This document shows, piece after piece, positions 29,278 through 37,459 of a DNA stretch of 64,000 nucleotides (positions within the stretch are counted from its first letter, which is position 1; the number at the start of each line of letters is the position of its first letter). Made by a program: the position numbers and the translations under genes. Where the stretch lies: the NCBI RefSeq assembly GCF_000761215.1, contig NZ_CP009438.1, positions 2,065,501 to 2,129,500 on the forward strand, given 5' to 3'. The DNA comes from Streptomyces glaucescens. Lineage in GTDB: Bacteria; Actinomycetota; Actinomycetes; Streptomycetales; Streptomycetaceae. The notes beneath the pieces were generated by a model. It worked only from the letters and a program-made list of their open reading frames with translations. It did not search any database and was not told where the DNA came from.

Positions 29278-29301
29278 ACTTATGCGGCCCATCGCATAAG
29301 T
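29278..29301 (-). terminator. AT-containing inverted repeat after VIT gene
   Basis: Perfect 9-bp inverted repeat ACTTATGCG/CGCATAAGT with a 6-base loop, 10 bases beyond the stop of the metal-transporter gene. It may be its terminator, but the AT-rich arms are unusual for terminators here and a protein-binding role is possible. Confidence 0.45.
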
Positions 29302-29311
29302 TCCAGCCGCG

Positions 29312-30043
29312 TCATCCTACGGCCACACCGAACGCCATGCCCAGGGCGTACGTCACACCGGCCGCGGCACCACCCAGCGCGAGCTGGCGCAGACCGCTGA
29401 ACCACCAGCTCCGCGCGGTCACCTTGGCCACCACCGCACCGCACAGGAACAGGCCGAGCAGCGCGAGCAGCACGGCCGGCCACAGCGCGCTCGCCCCCAG
29501 CAGGTACGGCAGTACGGGCAGCAGGGCGCCCAGCGCGAAGGAGCCGAAGCTCGACACCGCGGCGACCAGCGGCGACGGCAGATCGCCGGGGTCGATGCCC
29601 AGTTCCTCGCGGGCGTGTATCTCCAGCGCCTGCTCGGGGTCCTCCGACAGCTGCCGCGCCACCTCCCGCGCGAGGCCCGGGTCGACATCGCGCGACACGT
29701 ACAGCGCGGCCAGCTCCGCCTCCTCGTCCTTGGGGTGCCGGCGCAGCTCGCGCCGCTCCACGTCCAGCTCGGCCTCGACCAGCTCCCGCTGGGAGGCCAC
29801 GGAGGTGTACTCGCCGGCCGCCATGGAGAAGGCGCCGGCGGCGAGGCCCGCGAGCCCGCTGATGACGACGGTGTGCTGACCGGCGGTGCCCCCGGCGACA
29901 CCGGTCATCAGGGCGAGGTTGGAGACCAGGCCGTCCATGGCGCCGAAGACGGCGGGGCGCAGCCAGCCGCCGTTCACATCGCGGTGCGTGTGGTTGTCGC
30001 GGTGCGCCTCGTGCAGCGGCGCCTCGGTCTCGATGATGGCCAT
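29312..30043 (-). CDS. VIT1/CCC1-family Fe2+/Mn2+ transporter
   Basis: Membrane protein of 243 residues of the vacuolar iron transporter family, exporting or compartmenting Fe2+/Mn2+. The first span has the hallmark FGAMDGLVSNLALMTGVAGG. GAFSMAAGEYTSVASQRE marks the second. The cytoplasmic loop is rich in Glu (AELDVERRELRR, HPKDEEAEL), which in the family gathers metal. Three further spans follow to the end (for example LGALLPVLPYLLGA, AVLLALLGLFLCGAVV). The His-rich N-terminus, HEAHRDNHTHRDV, may bind metal. The ATG has GGGGGA upstream. The gene is divergent from the ADP-ribosylglycohydrolase operon and no iron box is obvious. Confidence 0.9.
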   Translation of the reverse strand: MAIIETEAPLHEAHRDNHTHRDVNGGWLRPAVFGAMDGLVSNLALMTGVAGGTAGQHTVVISGLAGLAAGAFSMAAGEYTSVASQRELVEAELDVERRELRRHPKDEEAELAALYVSRDVDPGLAREVARQLSEDPEQALEIHAREELGIDPGDLPSPLVAAVSSFGSFALGALLPVLPYLLGASALWPAVLLALLGLFLCGAVVAKVTARSWWFSGLRQLALGGAAAGVTYALGMAFGVAVG

Positions 30044-30305
30044 ACCGGTCCCCCAGACAGCTTCTTTGGACTGCTTCTACTTTTTGACAACACCAAGACT
30101 ACGCCTCCCCCTTCCCGCCCGCCAGCAAGGAAAGGCTGGGCTAACCTGCGGTTTTACCCTTCCGTGCTCATCCGTGCGCCTGTCCGCGCACATGTCGACC
30201 GGGTGATGCCGGGGCCCCTGAGGCTGCGCGGCGGGCCGCGCCGGGGGACAGTGCCCCAAAGGGCTCCCGCGCCGCCCCCGGCGCCCCTTGAGAGGAGAGG
30301 CCCGC
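30044..30305. promoter_or_regulatory. Divergent promoter region, VIT gene and ADP-ribosylglycohydrolase operon
   Basis: About 260 bases between two divergent genes. The part near 30061-30100 is unusually AT-rich and contains plus-strand TTGACA at 30084-30089, but no matching -10 is evident at the normal spacing. The operon's first gene has a strong ribosome site, GAGGAGAG. Confidence 0.4.
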
Positions 30306-31310
30306 ATGGCATCGACCGCCTGCAGTCCCTCGGTCCCGGCGCCCGCGAACGCCGCCCGCCTGCGCGAACGCGCGCGCGGCGCGCTGCTCGGCCTCGCGGT
30401 CGGGGACGCGCTGGGCGCCCCCGCCGAGAACCTCAAGCCCTCACAGATCCGCGCCCGCTGGGGCCGCATCACCGGCTACGTCACCCACCCCCCGGCCGGC
30501 ACCGACGACACCGAGTACGCGATCTTCTCCGGCCTGCTGCTCGCCCGGCACGGCCACGCGCTCACCCCGGCCCACGTGGAGGCCGCCTGGCACGAGTGGA
30601 TCGCCGACCGCGCCGAGGGACCGTTCCGCGGCGCGGGGTTCAGCGAGCGCGGCACCCTGGAGAACCTGCGCCGGGGCCTCGCCGCCCCCATCTCCGCCCA
30701 GCACCGGCACGCCTGGAGCGACGGCCTCGCCATGCGCGCGGCCCCGCACGGCGTCTTCGCCGCGGGCCGCCCCGCGGAGGCCGCCCGCCTCGTCGCGATC
30801 GACGGCTCGGTCAGCCACGACGGGGAGGGCATCTACGGCGGGCAGGCGGTCGCGGCGGGCGTCGCGGCGGCGATGGCGGGCGCCGAGCCCATCGCCGTCG
30901 TCGCCTCCGCCCTCGCCGTGGTCCCCGACGACTCCTGGACGGCCCGCTCGCTGCGGCGCGCGGTGACCGCGGCCCACCGGGGGGAACGCGCGGTCCGCTC
31001 CGCCGTCGTCATCGGCGGCTACCCCTGGACCGACCTCGCCCCCGAGGCGGTCGCGCTGGCCTTCGGCGCCTACGCCGCCGCCGACGGCGACTTCAAGGAG
31101 GCGGTCCTGACCGCCGTCAACATGGGCCGCGACGCCGACACCACGGCCGCCGTGGCGGGCGCCCTGGCGGGCGCGACCCAGGGCGCGTCCGCGATCCCCG
31201 GGGACTGGGCGACCGCCATCGGCCCGGCCCGCGGCAGCTGTCTCCCCTCGATGGCGGGCCACCACGTCCTGGACGTGGCCGACCTGGTGGCACCGGAGGT
31301 GACCCCATGA
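30306..31310 (+). CDS. ADP-ribosylglycohydrolase family protein (copy 1 of 4)
   Basis: A 334-residue all-alpha hydrolase of the ADP-ribosyl-(dinitrogen reductase) glycohydrolase/ARH family, which uses two Mg2+ to cleave N- or O-glycosidic ribose bonds. Both metal motifs are intact: Thr66-Asp-Asp-Thr69 (GTDDTEYAIF) and Asp276-x-Asp278-Thr (NMGRDADTTAAVAG). The family opening ARGALLGLAVGDALGAP is at 23-39. It is the first gene of a six-gene operon; ATG at 30306 follows GAGGAGAG. The stop overlaps the next start. The true substrate is unknown: protein ADP-ribose, or a free ribosylated metabolite (as proposed for nucleoside-processing members), are both possible. Confidence 0.88.
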   Translation: MASTACSPSVPAPANAARLRERARGALLGLAVGDALGAPAENLKPSQIRARWGRITGYVTHPPAGTDDTEYAIFSGLLLARHGHALTPAHVEAAWHEWIADRAEGPFRGAGFSERGTLENLRRGLAAPISAQHRHAWSDGLAMRAAPHGVFAAGRPAEAARLVAIDGSVSHDGEGIYGGQAVAAGVAAAMAGAEPIAVVASALAVVPDDSWTARSLRRAVTAAHRGERAVRSAVVIGGYPWTDLAPEAVALAFGAYAAADGDFKEAVLTAVNMGRDADTTAAVAGALAGATQGASAIPGDWATAIGPARGSCLPSMAGHHVLDVADLVAPEVTP

Positions 31311-32788
31311 CCCCACCGGCCCCGTGGGACGGCGCCACCCCCGTGAAGGACGCCGCGGAGTCCCCGGCCACGGCCCCCGGGAGACCCCTGCTGCCACCGG
31401 CCCCCGACCCCCCGCCCACCGTCGGCGATCCGCCGCCCCCCTCACCCGCACCCGGCGGCACCCCCCGCACGACCCCGCACGCCCCCCACCCCGCACCCGC
31501 CGGCGGCGGTCGTCCGCCGAAGGCGCCGCCCGCCCCCGGCGGCGGAGGCAGCACGGGTGGTGCGGGCGGCAGCGAGCAACCGGCGGAGCGCGAGGACGCA
31601 CCCGAGACCCCCGCCACGGCGCGCGGCCCGCGGACCCCCCGCCCGGCGCCCGCCGCGGACCCCCCGCGCACCACCGGCCACCGCATCGAGGGCCTGCTCC
31701 TCGGCCTGGCCGCGGGTGACGCCGCGGGCTGGCCCGCCGCCCGGCACCGCGCCGCCCGCATGCCCGGCTGGACCCGCCGCCTCACCCGCGAGCTGGACAC
31801 CTTCGCCGAGCACAACGCCACCACGACCCTCCCCGTCCCGATCGCCCTGAACCAGCCCCCGGAGCCCCTGCGTCTCGGCCCGTCCGACGACGCCGAATGG
31901 GCGGTGTTCGCCGCGGAGGCGGTCCTGCGGGCCGGTGACGACGCCGTCCTCGGCGACCTGAGCCGGGACCGGCGCATGCGCGCCGCCATCGACCTCACCT
32001 GGAGCGCCGTGGCGAGCGAGGTCGCCGCGGCGGCCGAGCGCGCACCCGAGGTGGAGTCCGCCGTCCTCCCCCTGCGCGCCCGCATCTCGGTGCGCGCGGG
32101 TCTCGGCAACCTGGCCGCGGGCCTGCGCCCGCCCGCCACCGGCCACGACAATCCGCACTACTTCGACGACGCGGCCTGCGTCCGCGCCTGCGTCCTCGCG
32201 GTGGCCCACCCCGGCGATCCCGCGGGCGCCGCCGCCCTCGCCGAGTTCGACGCCCGCTACACCCAGGACGGCGACGGGGTGCACGGCGCCCGCGCGATGG
32301 CCGCCGCGGTGGCGCTCGCGCTGTCCGGGGCCGGCCCCGGCGCCTGCGCGACGGCCGCCCTCGGCGAGCTGCCGGAGGAGACGGAGATCGGCCGCAACGC
32401 CCGCCACGCCCTGCGCCTGGCGGCGGACGCGGACAGCGCCTTCGCCCTGATCCCGCTGCTGGAGCACCAGATCGTCGACCACGTCTACAGCTACGGCATC
32501 GCCGCCGCCGAGACCGTCCCGGTGGCCCTCGCGCTCGCGGTCGCCGCCCGCGGCCGTATCGCGGAGGCGGTCCCCGCGGCGGCCTGCCTGTCCCGGGTCG
32601 CCGACTCGGCCCCGGCCCTCGCGGGCGCCCTCACGGGCGCGCTGGGCGGCGGCGCGGCGATCCCCGCGTCCTGGCGGGACGCCTGCCGTCTGCTGCCGGG
32701 CTGTGTGCTGCCCCGGCTGACCGGCACCGACCTGGTGGAACTCGCCGGACTCCTGGAAGCCGCGCAACCGGCCCCGCCAGGAGGATGA
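31307..32788 (+). CDS. ADP-ribosylglycohydrolase-like protein, degenerate metal site, Pro-rich N-terminus (copy 2)
   Basis: A 493-residue protein. Residues 1-122 are a Pro/Gly/Ala-rich, probably unstructured arm. The domain starts RIEGLLLGLAAGDAAGWPAA near 126. The first metal motif reads SDDAE (193-197) in place of TDDTE. The second, normally GRDADT, reads SRVADS (429-434), so the first Asp is Val and the Thr is Ser. Two metal-site changes suggest it is inactive or altered, perhaps a partner of the intact copies. The inner part (FAEHNATTTLPVPIALN) diverges as well. ATGA overlap with copy 1; AGGAGG for copy 3 lies in its last codons. Confidence 0.8.
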   Translation: MTPPAPWDGATPVKDAAESPATAPGRPLLPPAPDPPPTVGDPPPPSPAPGGTPRTTPHAPHPAPAGGGRPPKAPPAPGGGGSTGGAGGSEQPAEREDAPETPATARGPRTPRPAPAADPPRTTGHRIEGLLLGLAAGDAAGWPAARHRAARMPGWTRRLTRELDTFAEHNATTTLPVPIALNQPPEPLRLGPSDDAEWAVFAAEAVLRAGDDAVLGDLSRDRRMRAAIDLTWSAVASEVAAAAERAPEVESAVLPLRARISVRAGLGNLAAGLRPPATGHDNPHYFDDAACVRACVLAVAHPGDPAGAAALAEFDARYTQDGDGVHGARAMAAAVALALSGAGPGACATAALGELPEETEIGRNARHALRLAADADSAFALIPLLEHQIVDHVYSYGIAAAETVPVALALAVAARGRIAEAVPAAACLSRVADSAPALAGALTGALGGGAAIPASWRDACRLLPGCVLPRLTGTDLVELAGLLEAAQPAPPGG

Positions 32789-32795
32789 TTTGGGC

Positions 32796-33986
32796 ATGAC
32801 TCCCAAAAGAGAAGAATGCCGAGGAGACGGGAGCCGGGCGGAGTCCCTGGCCGAACGGATCACCGGCGCGCTGGTCGGGGCCGCCGTCGGCGACGCCCTC
32901 GGCGGCCCCGTGGAGGGCTACTCCCCCGACCAGATCCTCGAACGCCACGGCGGCCGGGTGCACGGCGTCGTCGGTCCCTGGAACGGCGACGCCTGGCGCA
33001 CCGCCCGCCCCATCGCGCCGTACCACAAGGGCGACGGCCACGTCACCGACGACACCCTGATGACGCACGCGCTGGTCCGCGTGTACGCGACGGTCCGCGA
33101 CCACCTGGACGCCTACGCGATCGCCGGCCACCTGGTGCCGGACCTGATGACGACCCCGCGCTGGATCCCCGAACTGGAGGCCGAGGCCCTGCCGTTGCAC
33201 CGCCTCTTCCTGGCCGAGAAGTGGCTCGTCGCGCGGATCCACTACGGCCACGCGGACCCCCGCGAGGCAGGCGTCGGCAACATCGTCAACTGCGGGGCGG
33301 CGATGTACACGGCGCCCGTCGGCCTGGTCAACGCGGCCCATCCGGCGGGCGCGTACGCGGAGGCGCTGGACGTCGCGGGCGCCCACCAGTCGTCGTACGG
33401 CCGGGAGGCGGCCGGGGTGTTCGCGGCGGCGGTGGCCGCGGCCTGCGCCCCCGGCGCGACCCCGGACGCGGTGGTGGCCGCCTGCCTGTCCCTGGCGAAG
33501 GACGGCACCCGCGCGGCGATCGAGCGGGTCTGCGAGACGGCCGCCCGCCACACCGACTTCGAGTCGGCGCTGGTCCCGCTGCGCGCGGCGGTGGCCCCGT
33601 ACGACACGGTCGGCCCCGACTACCGCAACCCGTCCCTGGGGGCCCGCCGCCCCTCCCGGCTGCACGCGATCGAGGAGCTGCCCATCGCGCTGGGCATGCT
33701 GCTGGTGGCGGGCGGCGACTACCGCCACGCGGTGCTCGGCGCGGTCAACTACGGCCGCGACTGCGACTCCATCGCCACCATGGCCGGCGCGCTGGCCGGC
33801 GCCCTCGGCTCCCCGGTCCCACAGGAGTGGGCGAAGACCGTCGCCGAGGCCAGCCGGCTGGACCTGCACGAACCGGCCCGCGTCCTCACCGAGGTGACCC
33901 GGGAGGTCTTCACCCGTGACGTACGGCGCCGCCGCGCCCACGAGGCGGCGTTCGCCGCGCTGGGAGGCCCCGCATGCTCCGGCTGA
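32796..33986 (+). CDS. ADP-ribosylglycohydrolase family protein (copy 3)
   Basis: A 396-residue member with both metal motifs intact: Thr84-Asp-Asp-Thr87 (GHVTDDTLMTHAL) and Asp322-x-Asp324-Ser325 (NYGRDCDSIATMAGAL). The opening is RITGALVGAAVGDALGGPVE. It carries an insertion between the motifs with RWIPELEAEALPLHR and GNIVNCGAAMYTAPVGLVN, typical of a longer actinobacterial subgroup. ATG at 32796 is used; an in-frame TTG at 32790 sits at better distance (5 bases) from the AGGAGG at 32779-32784 and may be the true start. It overlaps copy 4 by 13 bases in another frame. Substrate unknown. Confidence 0.85.
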   Translation: MTPKREECRGDGSRAESLAERITGALVGAAVGDALGGPVEGYSPDQILERHGGRVHGVVGPWNGDAWRTARPIAPYHKGDGHVTDDTLMTHALVRVYATVRDHLDAYAIAGHLVPDLMTTPRWIPELEAEALPLHRLFLAEKWLVARIHYGHADPREAGVGNIVNCGAAMYTAPVGLVNAAHPAGAYAEALDVAGAHQSSYGREAAGVFAAAVAAACAPGATPDAVVAACLSLAKDGTRAAIERVCETAARHTDFESALVPLRAAVAPYDTVGPDYRNPSLGARRPSRLHAIEELPIALGMLLVAGGDYRHAVLGAVNYGRDCDSIATMAGALAGALGSPVPQEWAKTVAEASRLDLHEPARVLTEVTREVFTRDVRRRRAHEAAFAALGGPACSG

Positions 33987-35338
33987 CCTGGGTACAGCCC
34001 GAGGACCTGCTCGGCCACGAACTGCGCCAGGCCGCCCAGGACGGCCGCGAGCCCTCGGCGGTCGCCGAGCGCTGGAAGGCGGCGGGCGGCTGCGAGGCCC
34101 CCGCCCGGGCCGGCGCCTCCCCCCAGCCGTGCTCCCGCTACCTGCGCCTGCTCGCGGAGGACCTGCTGGACGAACTGGCCGACCTGCCCAGCAGCCTGGC
34201 CGACCGGGAACCGACGGACCTGGACCGGATCGTCTCCCTGTGCCCGCACTGGCCGTCCGCACCGGCCCCCGCTCCCCCGGCGGACCTGCTCCCCCGGCTG
34301 CACGCCGCCTGGCTGGGCCGGGCCGTCGGCTGCCTGCTCGGCAAGCCCGTGGAGAAGCTCCCCCTCGACGGCATCCGCCAACTGGCCCGCGCCACCGGCA
34401 ACTGGCCCCTGAGCGGCTACTTCACGGCCCGTGGCCTGCCCGCCGACCTCGCCGCCGAGTACCCCTGGAACCGCCGCTCGGCCACCACCTCCCTCGCCGA
34501 GAACATCGACGGCATGCCCGAGGACGACGACCTCGACTACCCCCTGCTCAACCTGCTCCTGCTGCGGCGCCACGGCCGGGACTTCACCACCGAGGACGTG
34601 GCCGCCCTCTGGCTCGACCTGCTCCCCGCCGGCCGGGCCTTCACCGCCGAGCGCGTCGCCTACCGCAATCTGCTCTGCGGCCTCGAACCCCCGCGCACCG
34701 CCCGCCACCGCAATCCGTTCCGCGAGTGGATCGGCGCGCTGATCCGCGCCGACGTGCACGGCTGGACGAACCCGGGCGACCCCGCCCGCGCCGCCGCCCA
34801 GGCGCACCGCGACGCCACCCTCACCCACACCGCCAACGGCGTCTACGCGGCGATGTTCACGGCCGCCGTCATCGCCCGCGCCGCCACCGGCACGGCCGAC
34901 GTCCACGCCTGCCTGCGCACCGGCCTCACCGTGGTCCCGCCCGGCTCCCGGCTGGCCCGCGCGGTGCGGCACGCCCTGGAACTCGCCGCCACGCACGACG
35001 ACTTCGACACGGTCGTGGACGAACTGCACACCGCCCACCGGGGCGCCCACTGGGTGCACGCCGTCCCCAACACCGCCCTGATCGCCGCCGCTCTCACCCA
35101 CGCCGGCGGCGACTTCACCGGCTCCGTCTGCCGGGCGGTGTCCGGCGGCTGGGACACCGACTCCAACGGCGCCACGGCGGGCAGCGTCGCCGCCCTGCTG
35201 GCCGGCACCCCGGACGCCCTGCCCGAGCGCTGGACGGCCCCGCTGAAGAACCGCCTGACCACGTCGCTCGCCGGCTTCGACGGCAGCGGGTTCGACGCCC
35301 TGGCCCAGCTCACCCTCCAGGAGGCGATGCGCCCATGA
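33974..35338 (+). CDS. ADP-ribosylglycohydrolase family protein, two-part (copy 4)
   Basis: A 454-residue protein. Residues 1-100 form an extra N-terminal region (VQPEDLLGHELRQAAQDG) not seen in the other copies. The hydrolase domain begins RLHAAWLGRAVGCLLGKPVE at ~108. The metal motifs are the Glu-Asp-Asp-Asp form at 183-186 (MPEDDDLDYPLLN) and Asp394-x-Asp396-Ser397 (GGWDTDSNGATAGS), both intact. This is a different subfamily from copies 1 and 3. The start overlaps the end of copy 3 by 13 bases. Its stop overlaps a nine-codon mini-ORF (35335-35364). Confidence 0.85.
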   Translation: MLRLTWVQPEDLLGHELRQAAQDGREPSAVAERWKAAGGCEAPARAGASPQPCSRYLRLLAEDLLDELADLPSSLADREPTDLDRIVSLCPHWPSAPAPAPPADLLPRLHAAWLGRAVGCLLGKPVEKLPLDGIRQLARATGNWPLSGYFTARGLPADLAAEYPWNRRSATTSLAENIDGMPEDDDLDYPLLNLLLLRRHGRDFTTEDVAALWLDLLPAGRAFTAERVAYRNLLCGLEPPRTARHRNPFREWIGALIRADVHGWTNPGDPARAAAQAHRDATLTHTANGVYAAMFTAAVIARAATGTADVHACLRTGLTVVPPGSRLARAVRHALELAATHDDFDTVVDELHTAHRGAHWVHAVPNTALIAAALTHAGGDFTGSVCRAVSGGWDTDSNGATAGSVAALLAGTPDALPERWTAPLKNRLTTSLAGFDGSGFDALAQLTLQEAMRP

Positions 35339-35364
35339 CACCCACCGAGGGATCCGCCCCATGA
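35335..35364 (+). other. Nine-codon mini-ORF bridging two operon genes
   Basis: ATG at 35335 overlaps the stop of copy 4 (ATGA). The frame runs MTPTEGSAP to a TGA that overlaps the ATG of the CoA-transferase gene. It may be chance, or a translational bridge. The downstream gene also has its own GAGGGA nine bases before its ATG. Confidence 0.25.
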
Positions 35365-36569
35365 CCGAGGCACCGTCTCCCCCGCCACCCCCGCTCACCG
35401 GACTGCGCGTCCTCGACCTCGCCACCCTGTTCGCCGGCCCGCTCGCCGCCACTCTGCTCGGCGACTTCGGCGCGGACGTCGTCAAGGTGGAGCACCCCAC
35501 CCGGCCCGACCCGTCCCGCGGCCACGGCCCGTCGAAGGACGGCGTGGGCCTGTGGTGGAAGCTGCTCGGCCGCAACAAGCGCACCATCACCCTCGACCTG
35601 TCCAGGCCGGGCGGCCGCGCCACCCTGCTCCGCCTCGCCGCCGGCGCGGACGTGATCATCGAGAACTTCCGCCCCGGCACCCTGGAGAAGTGGGACCTGG
35701 GCTGGCCGGAACTGTCCGCCGCCAACCCCCGGCTGGTGCTGGCCCGGGTGACCGGCTTCGGCCAGTTCGGCCCGTACGCCCGCCGCCCCGGCTTCGGCAC
35801 CCTCGCCGAGGCGCTGAGCGGCTTCGCCGCGATCACCGGCGAGCCGGACGCGCCGCCGACCCTCCCGCCGTTCGGCCTCGCCGACTCCATCGCGGGCCTG
35901 GCGACGGCGTACGCCGTGCTGACCGCGCTCGCCGCCCGCGACCGCACCGGCGCGGGCCAGGTCGTCGACCTGGCGCTCATCGAGCCGATCCTCACCGTGC
36001 TCGGCCCGCATCCGCTCTGGTACGACCAGCTGGGCCACGTCCAGCCGCGCACCGGCAACCGCTCCCAGAACAACGCGCCGCGCAACACCTACCGCACCGC
36101 CGACGGCACCTGGGTCGCCGTCTCCACCTCCGCCCAGTCGGTCGCCGAACGCGTGATGCACCTGGTCGGCCGCCCGGAGCTGATCGACGAGCCCTGGTTC
36201 GCGACGGGCGCCGACCGCGCCCGCCACGCCGACGTGCTCGACGAGGCGGTGGGCGCCTGGATCGCCCGGCACACCCGCGCCGACGTCCTGGCCGCCTTCG
36301 AGAAGGCGGAGGCGGCCGTCGCGCCCGTCCAGGACGTGACGGACGTGATGACCGACCCCCAGTACGCGGCCCTCGGCACCATCACCACCGTCGACGACCC
36401 CGAGCTGGGCCCGCTGCGCATGCAGAACGTCCTGTTCCGGCTCTCCGCGACGCCCGGCGCGATCCGCTGGGCCGGCCGTCCGCACGGCGCGGACACCGAG
36501 GCGGTCCTCACCGAGGCGGGCCTCACCCCGGACGAGCTGGCCGCGCTGCGCGCGGAGGGCGCGCTGTGA
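35361..36569 (+). CDS. CaiB/BaiF-type (class III) CoA-transferase
   Basis: A 402-residue protein of the formyl-CoA transferase/CaiB/AMACR family, moving CoA between organic acids. Recognisable parts: GLRVLDLATLFAGPLAATLLGDFGADVVKVE, in pieces GLRVLDLATLFAGP and GDFGADVVKVEHP; LGRNKRTITLDL; GADVIIENFRPGTLEKW; NNAPRNTYRT. The usual nucleophilic Asp follows RPGF in relatives such as RPGFD; here the sequence is RRPGFGTLAEALSG, so Gly occupies that place and the mechanism may differ or another Asp may serve. Its stop overlaps the GTG of the lyase gene. Together they suggest activation of an acid to its CoA ester and cleavage of that ester. Confidence 0.88.
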   Translation: MTEAPSPPPPPLTGLRVLDLATLFAGPLAATLLGDFGADVVKVEHPTRPDPSRGHGPSKDGVGLWWKLLGRNKRTITLDLSRPGGRATLLRLAAGADVIIENFRPGTLEKWDLGWPELSAANPRLVLARVTGFGQFGPYARRPGFGTLAEALSGFAAITGEPDAPPTLPPFGLADSIAGLATAYAVLTALAARDRTGAGQVVDLALIEPILTVLGPHPLWYDQLGHVQPRTGNRSQNNAPRNTYRTADGTWVAVSTSAQSVAERVMHLVGRPELIDEPWFATGADRARHADVLDEAVGAWIARHTRADVLAAFEKAEAAVAPVQDVTDVMTDPQYAALGTITTVDDPELGPLRMQNVLFRLSATPGAIRWAGRPHGADTEAVLTEAGLTPDELAALRAEGAL

Positions 36570-37390
36570 TCCCGCTGACCTGGCTGTACGCCCCGGGCGA
36601 CCATCCGCGCACGGTCGCCAAGGCGCTCACCAGCGGCGCCGACGTGGTGATCGTCGACCTGGAGGACGCGGTCGCCCCGGACCGCAAGGAGTACGCCCGC
36701 GCCGCCACCGCCGAGCTGCTCGCCGAGGCCCAGCCGGTCCCCGTGCACGTCCGTGTGAACGCCCTCGGCACGCCGCTCGCGGCGGCGGACGTACGGGCAC
36801 TGGCCGGGCTGCCCGGGGTGTCCGGCCTGCGCCTGCCGAAGGTGACCGCCCCCGAGCAGATCGTCCGGGTCGCCGAACGCGCCACCCCCGCCGGGGGCGG
36901 CACGCCGGCCCTGCACGCCCTGCTGGAGTCCGCCCTCGGCATCGAGCGCGCCCACGCCATCGCCACCGCCCACCCGGCCCTGCGCGGCATCGCGCTCGGC
37001 GAGGCCGACCTCTGCGCCGACCTCGGCGTACGGGATGACGCGGGCCTGGGGTGGCCGCGCTCGCGGGTGGTCGTCGCCGCCCGCGCGGCCGGGCTGCCTC
37101 CTCCCACCCAGTCGGTCCACCCCGACACCCGGGACCTGAAGGGCCTGGCCGCCTCCTGCGCCCACGGCCGCGCGCTCGGCTTCCTGGGCCGCGCCGCGAT
37201 CCACCCCCGTCAACTGCCCATCATCGAGCGGGCCTACCTGCCCGGCCCGGAGGAGGTCGAGCAGGCGGAGACGGTGGTGAAGGCGGCGGCCCGGCAGCGG
37301 GGCGCGCAGGCGCTGGAGGACGGCACCTTCATCGACGCGGCGGTGGTGGCGGCGGCGCGGCGCACGCTGTCCCTGGCCCGCCGCCGCTGA
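36566..37390 (+). CDS. HpcH/HpaI aldolase / CitE-like acyl-CoA lyase
   Basis: A 274-residue TIM-barrel lyase of the CitE/malyl-CoA lyase group, splitting beta-hydroxyacyl-CoA compounds such as citramalyl- or malyl-CoA. Motifs: LYAPGDHPRTVAKAL, ADVVIVDLEDAVAPDRK, VRVNALGTPL (Arg), HALLESALGIERA (metal Glu) and IALGEADLCADLG (metal Asp). All key residues are intact. The GTG start overlaps the preceding stop (GTGA). It is the last gene of the six-gene operon and is followed by a 15-bp-stem terminator. Exact substrate not predictable. Confidence 0.87.
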   Translation: MIPLTWLYAPGDHPRTVAKALTSGADVVIVDLEDAVAPDRKEYARAATAELLAEAQPVPVHVRVNALGTPLAAADVRALAGLPGVSGLRLPKVTAPEQIVRVAERATPAGGGTPALHALLESALGIERAHAIATAHPALRGIALGEADLCADLGVRDDAGLGWPRSRVVVAARAAGLPPPTQSVHPDTRDLKGLAASCAHGRALGFLGRAAIHPRQLPIIERAYLPGPEEVEQAETVVKAAARQRGAQALEDGTFIDAAVVAAARRTLSLARRR

Positions 37391-37399
37391 GCCGCACAC

Positions 37400-37436
37400 A
37401 CCGAGGGCGCCCGGAGATCCGCCGGGCGCCCTCGGT
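37400..37436. terminator. Terminator between operon and lgt
   Basis: Perfect 15-bp stem (37400-37414 with 37422-37436) and a 7-base loop, nine bases after the lyase stop and 24 bases past the lgt stop on the other strand. It is symmetric, so usable by both convergent transcripts. Confidence 0.8.
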
Positions 37437-37459
37437 GACGTACGGGACCGGCGCCGGCC

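Noticed and set aside
30306..35338. Four hydrolase genes as a recent tandem amplification
   Set aside because: Motifs, lengths and N-terminal regions differ too much; they look like old, separate subfamilies.
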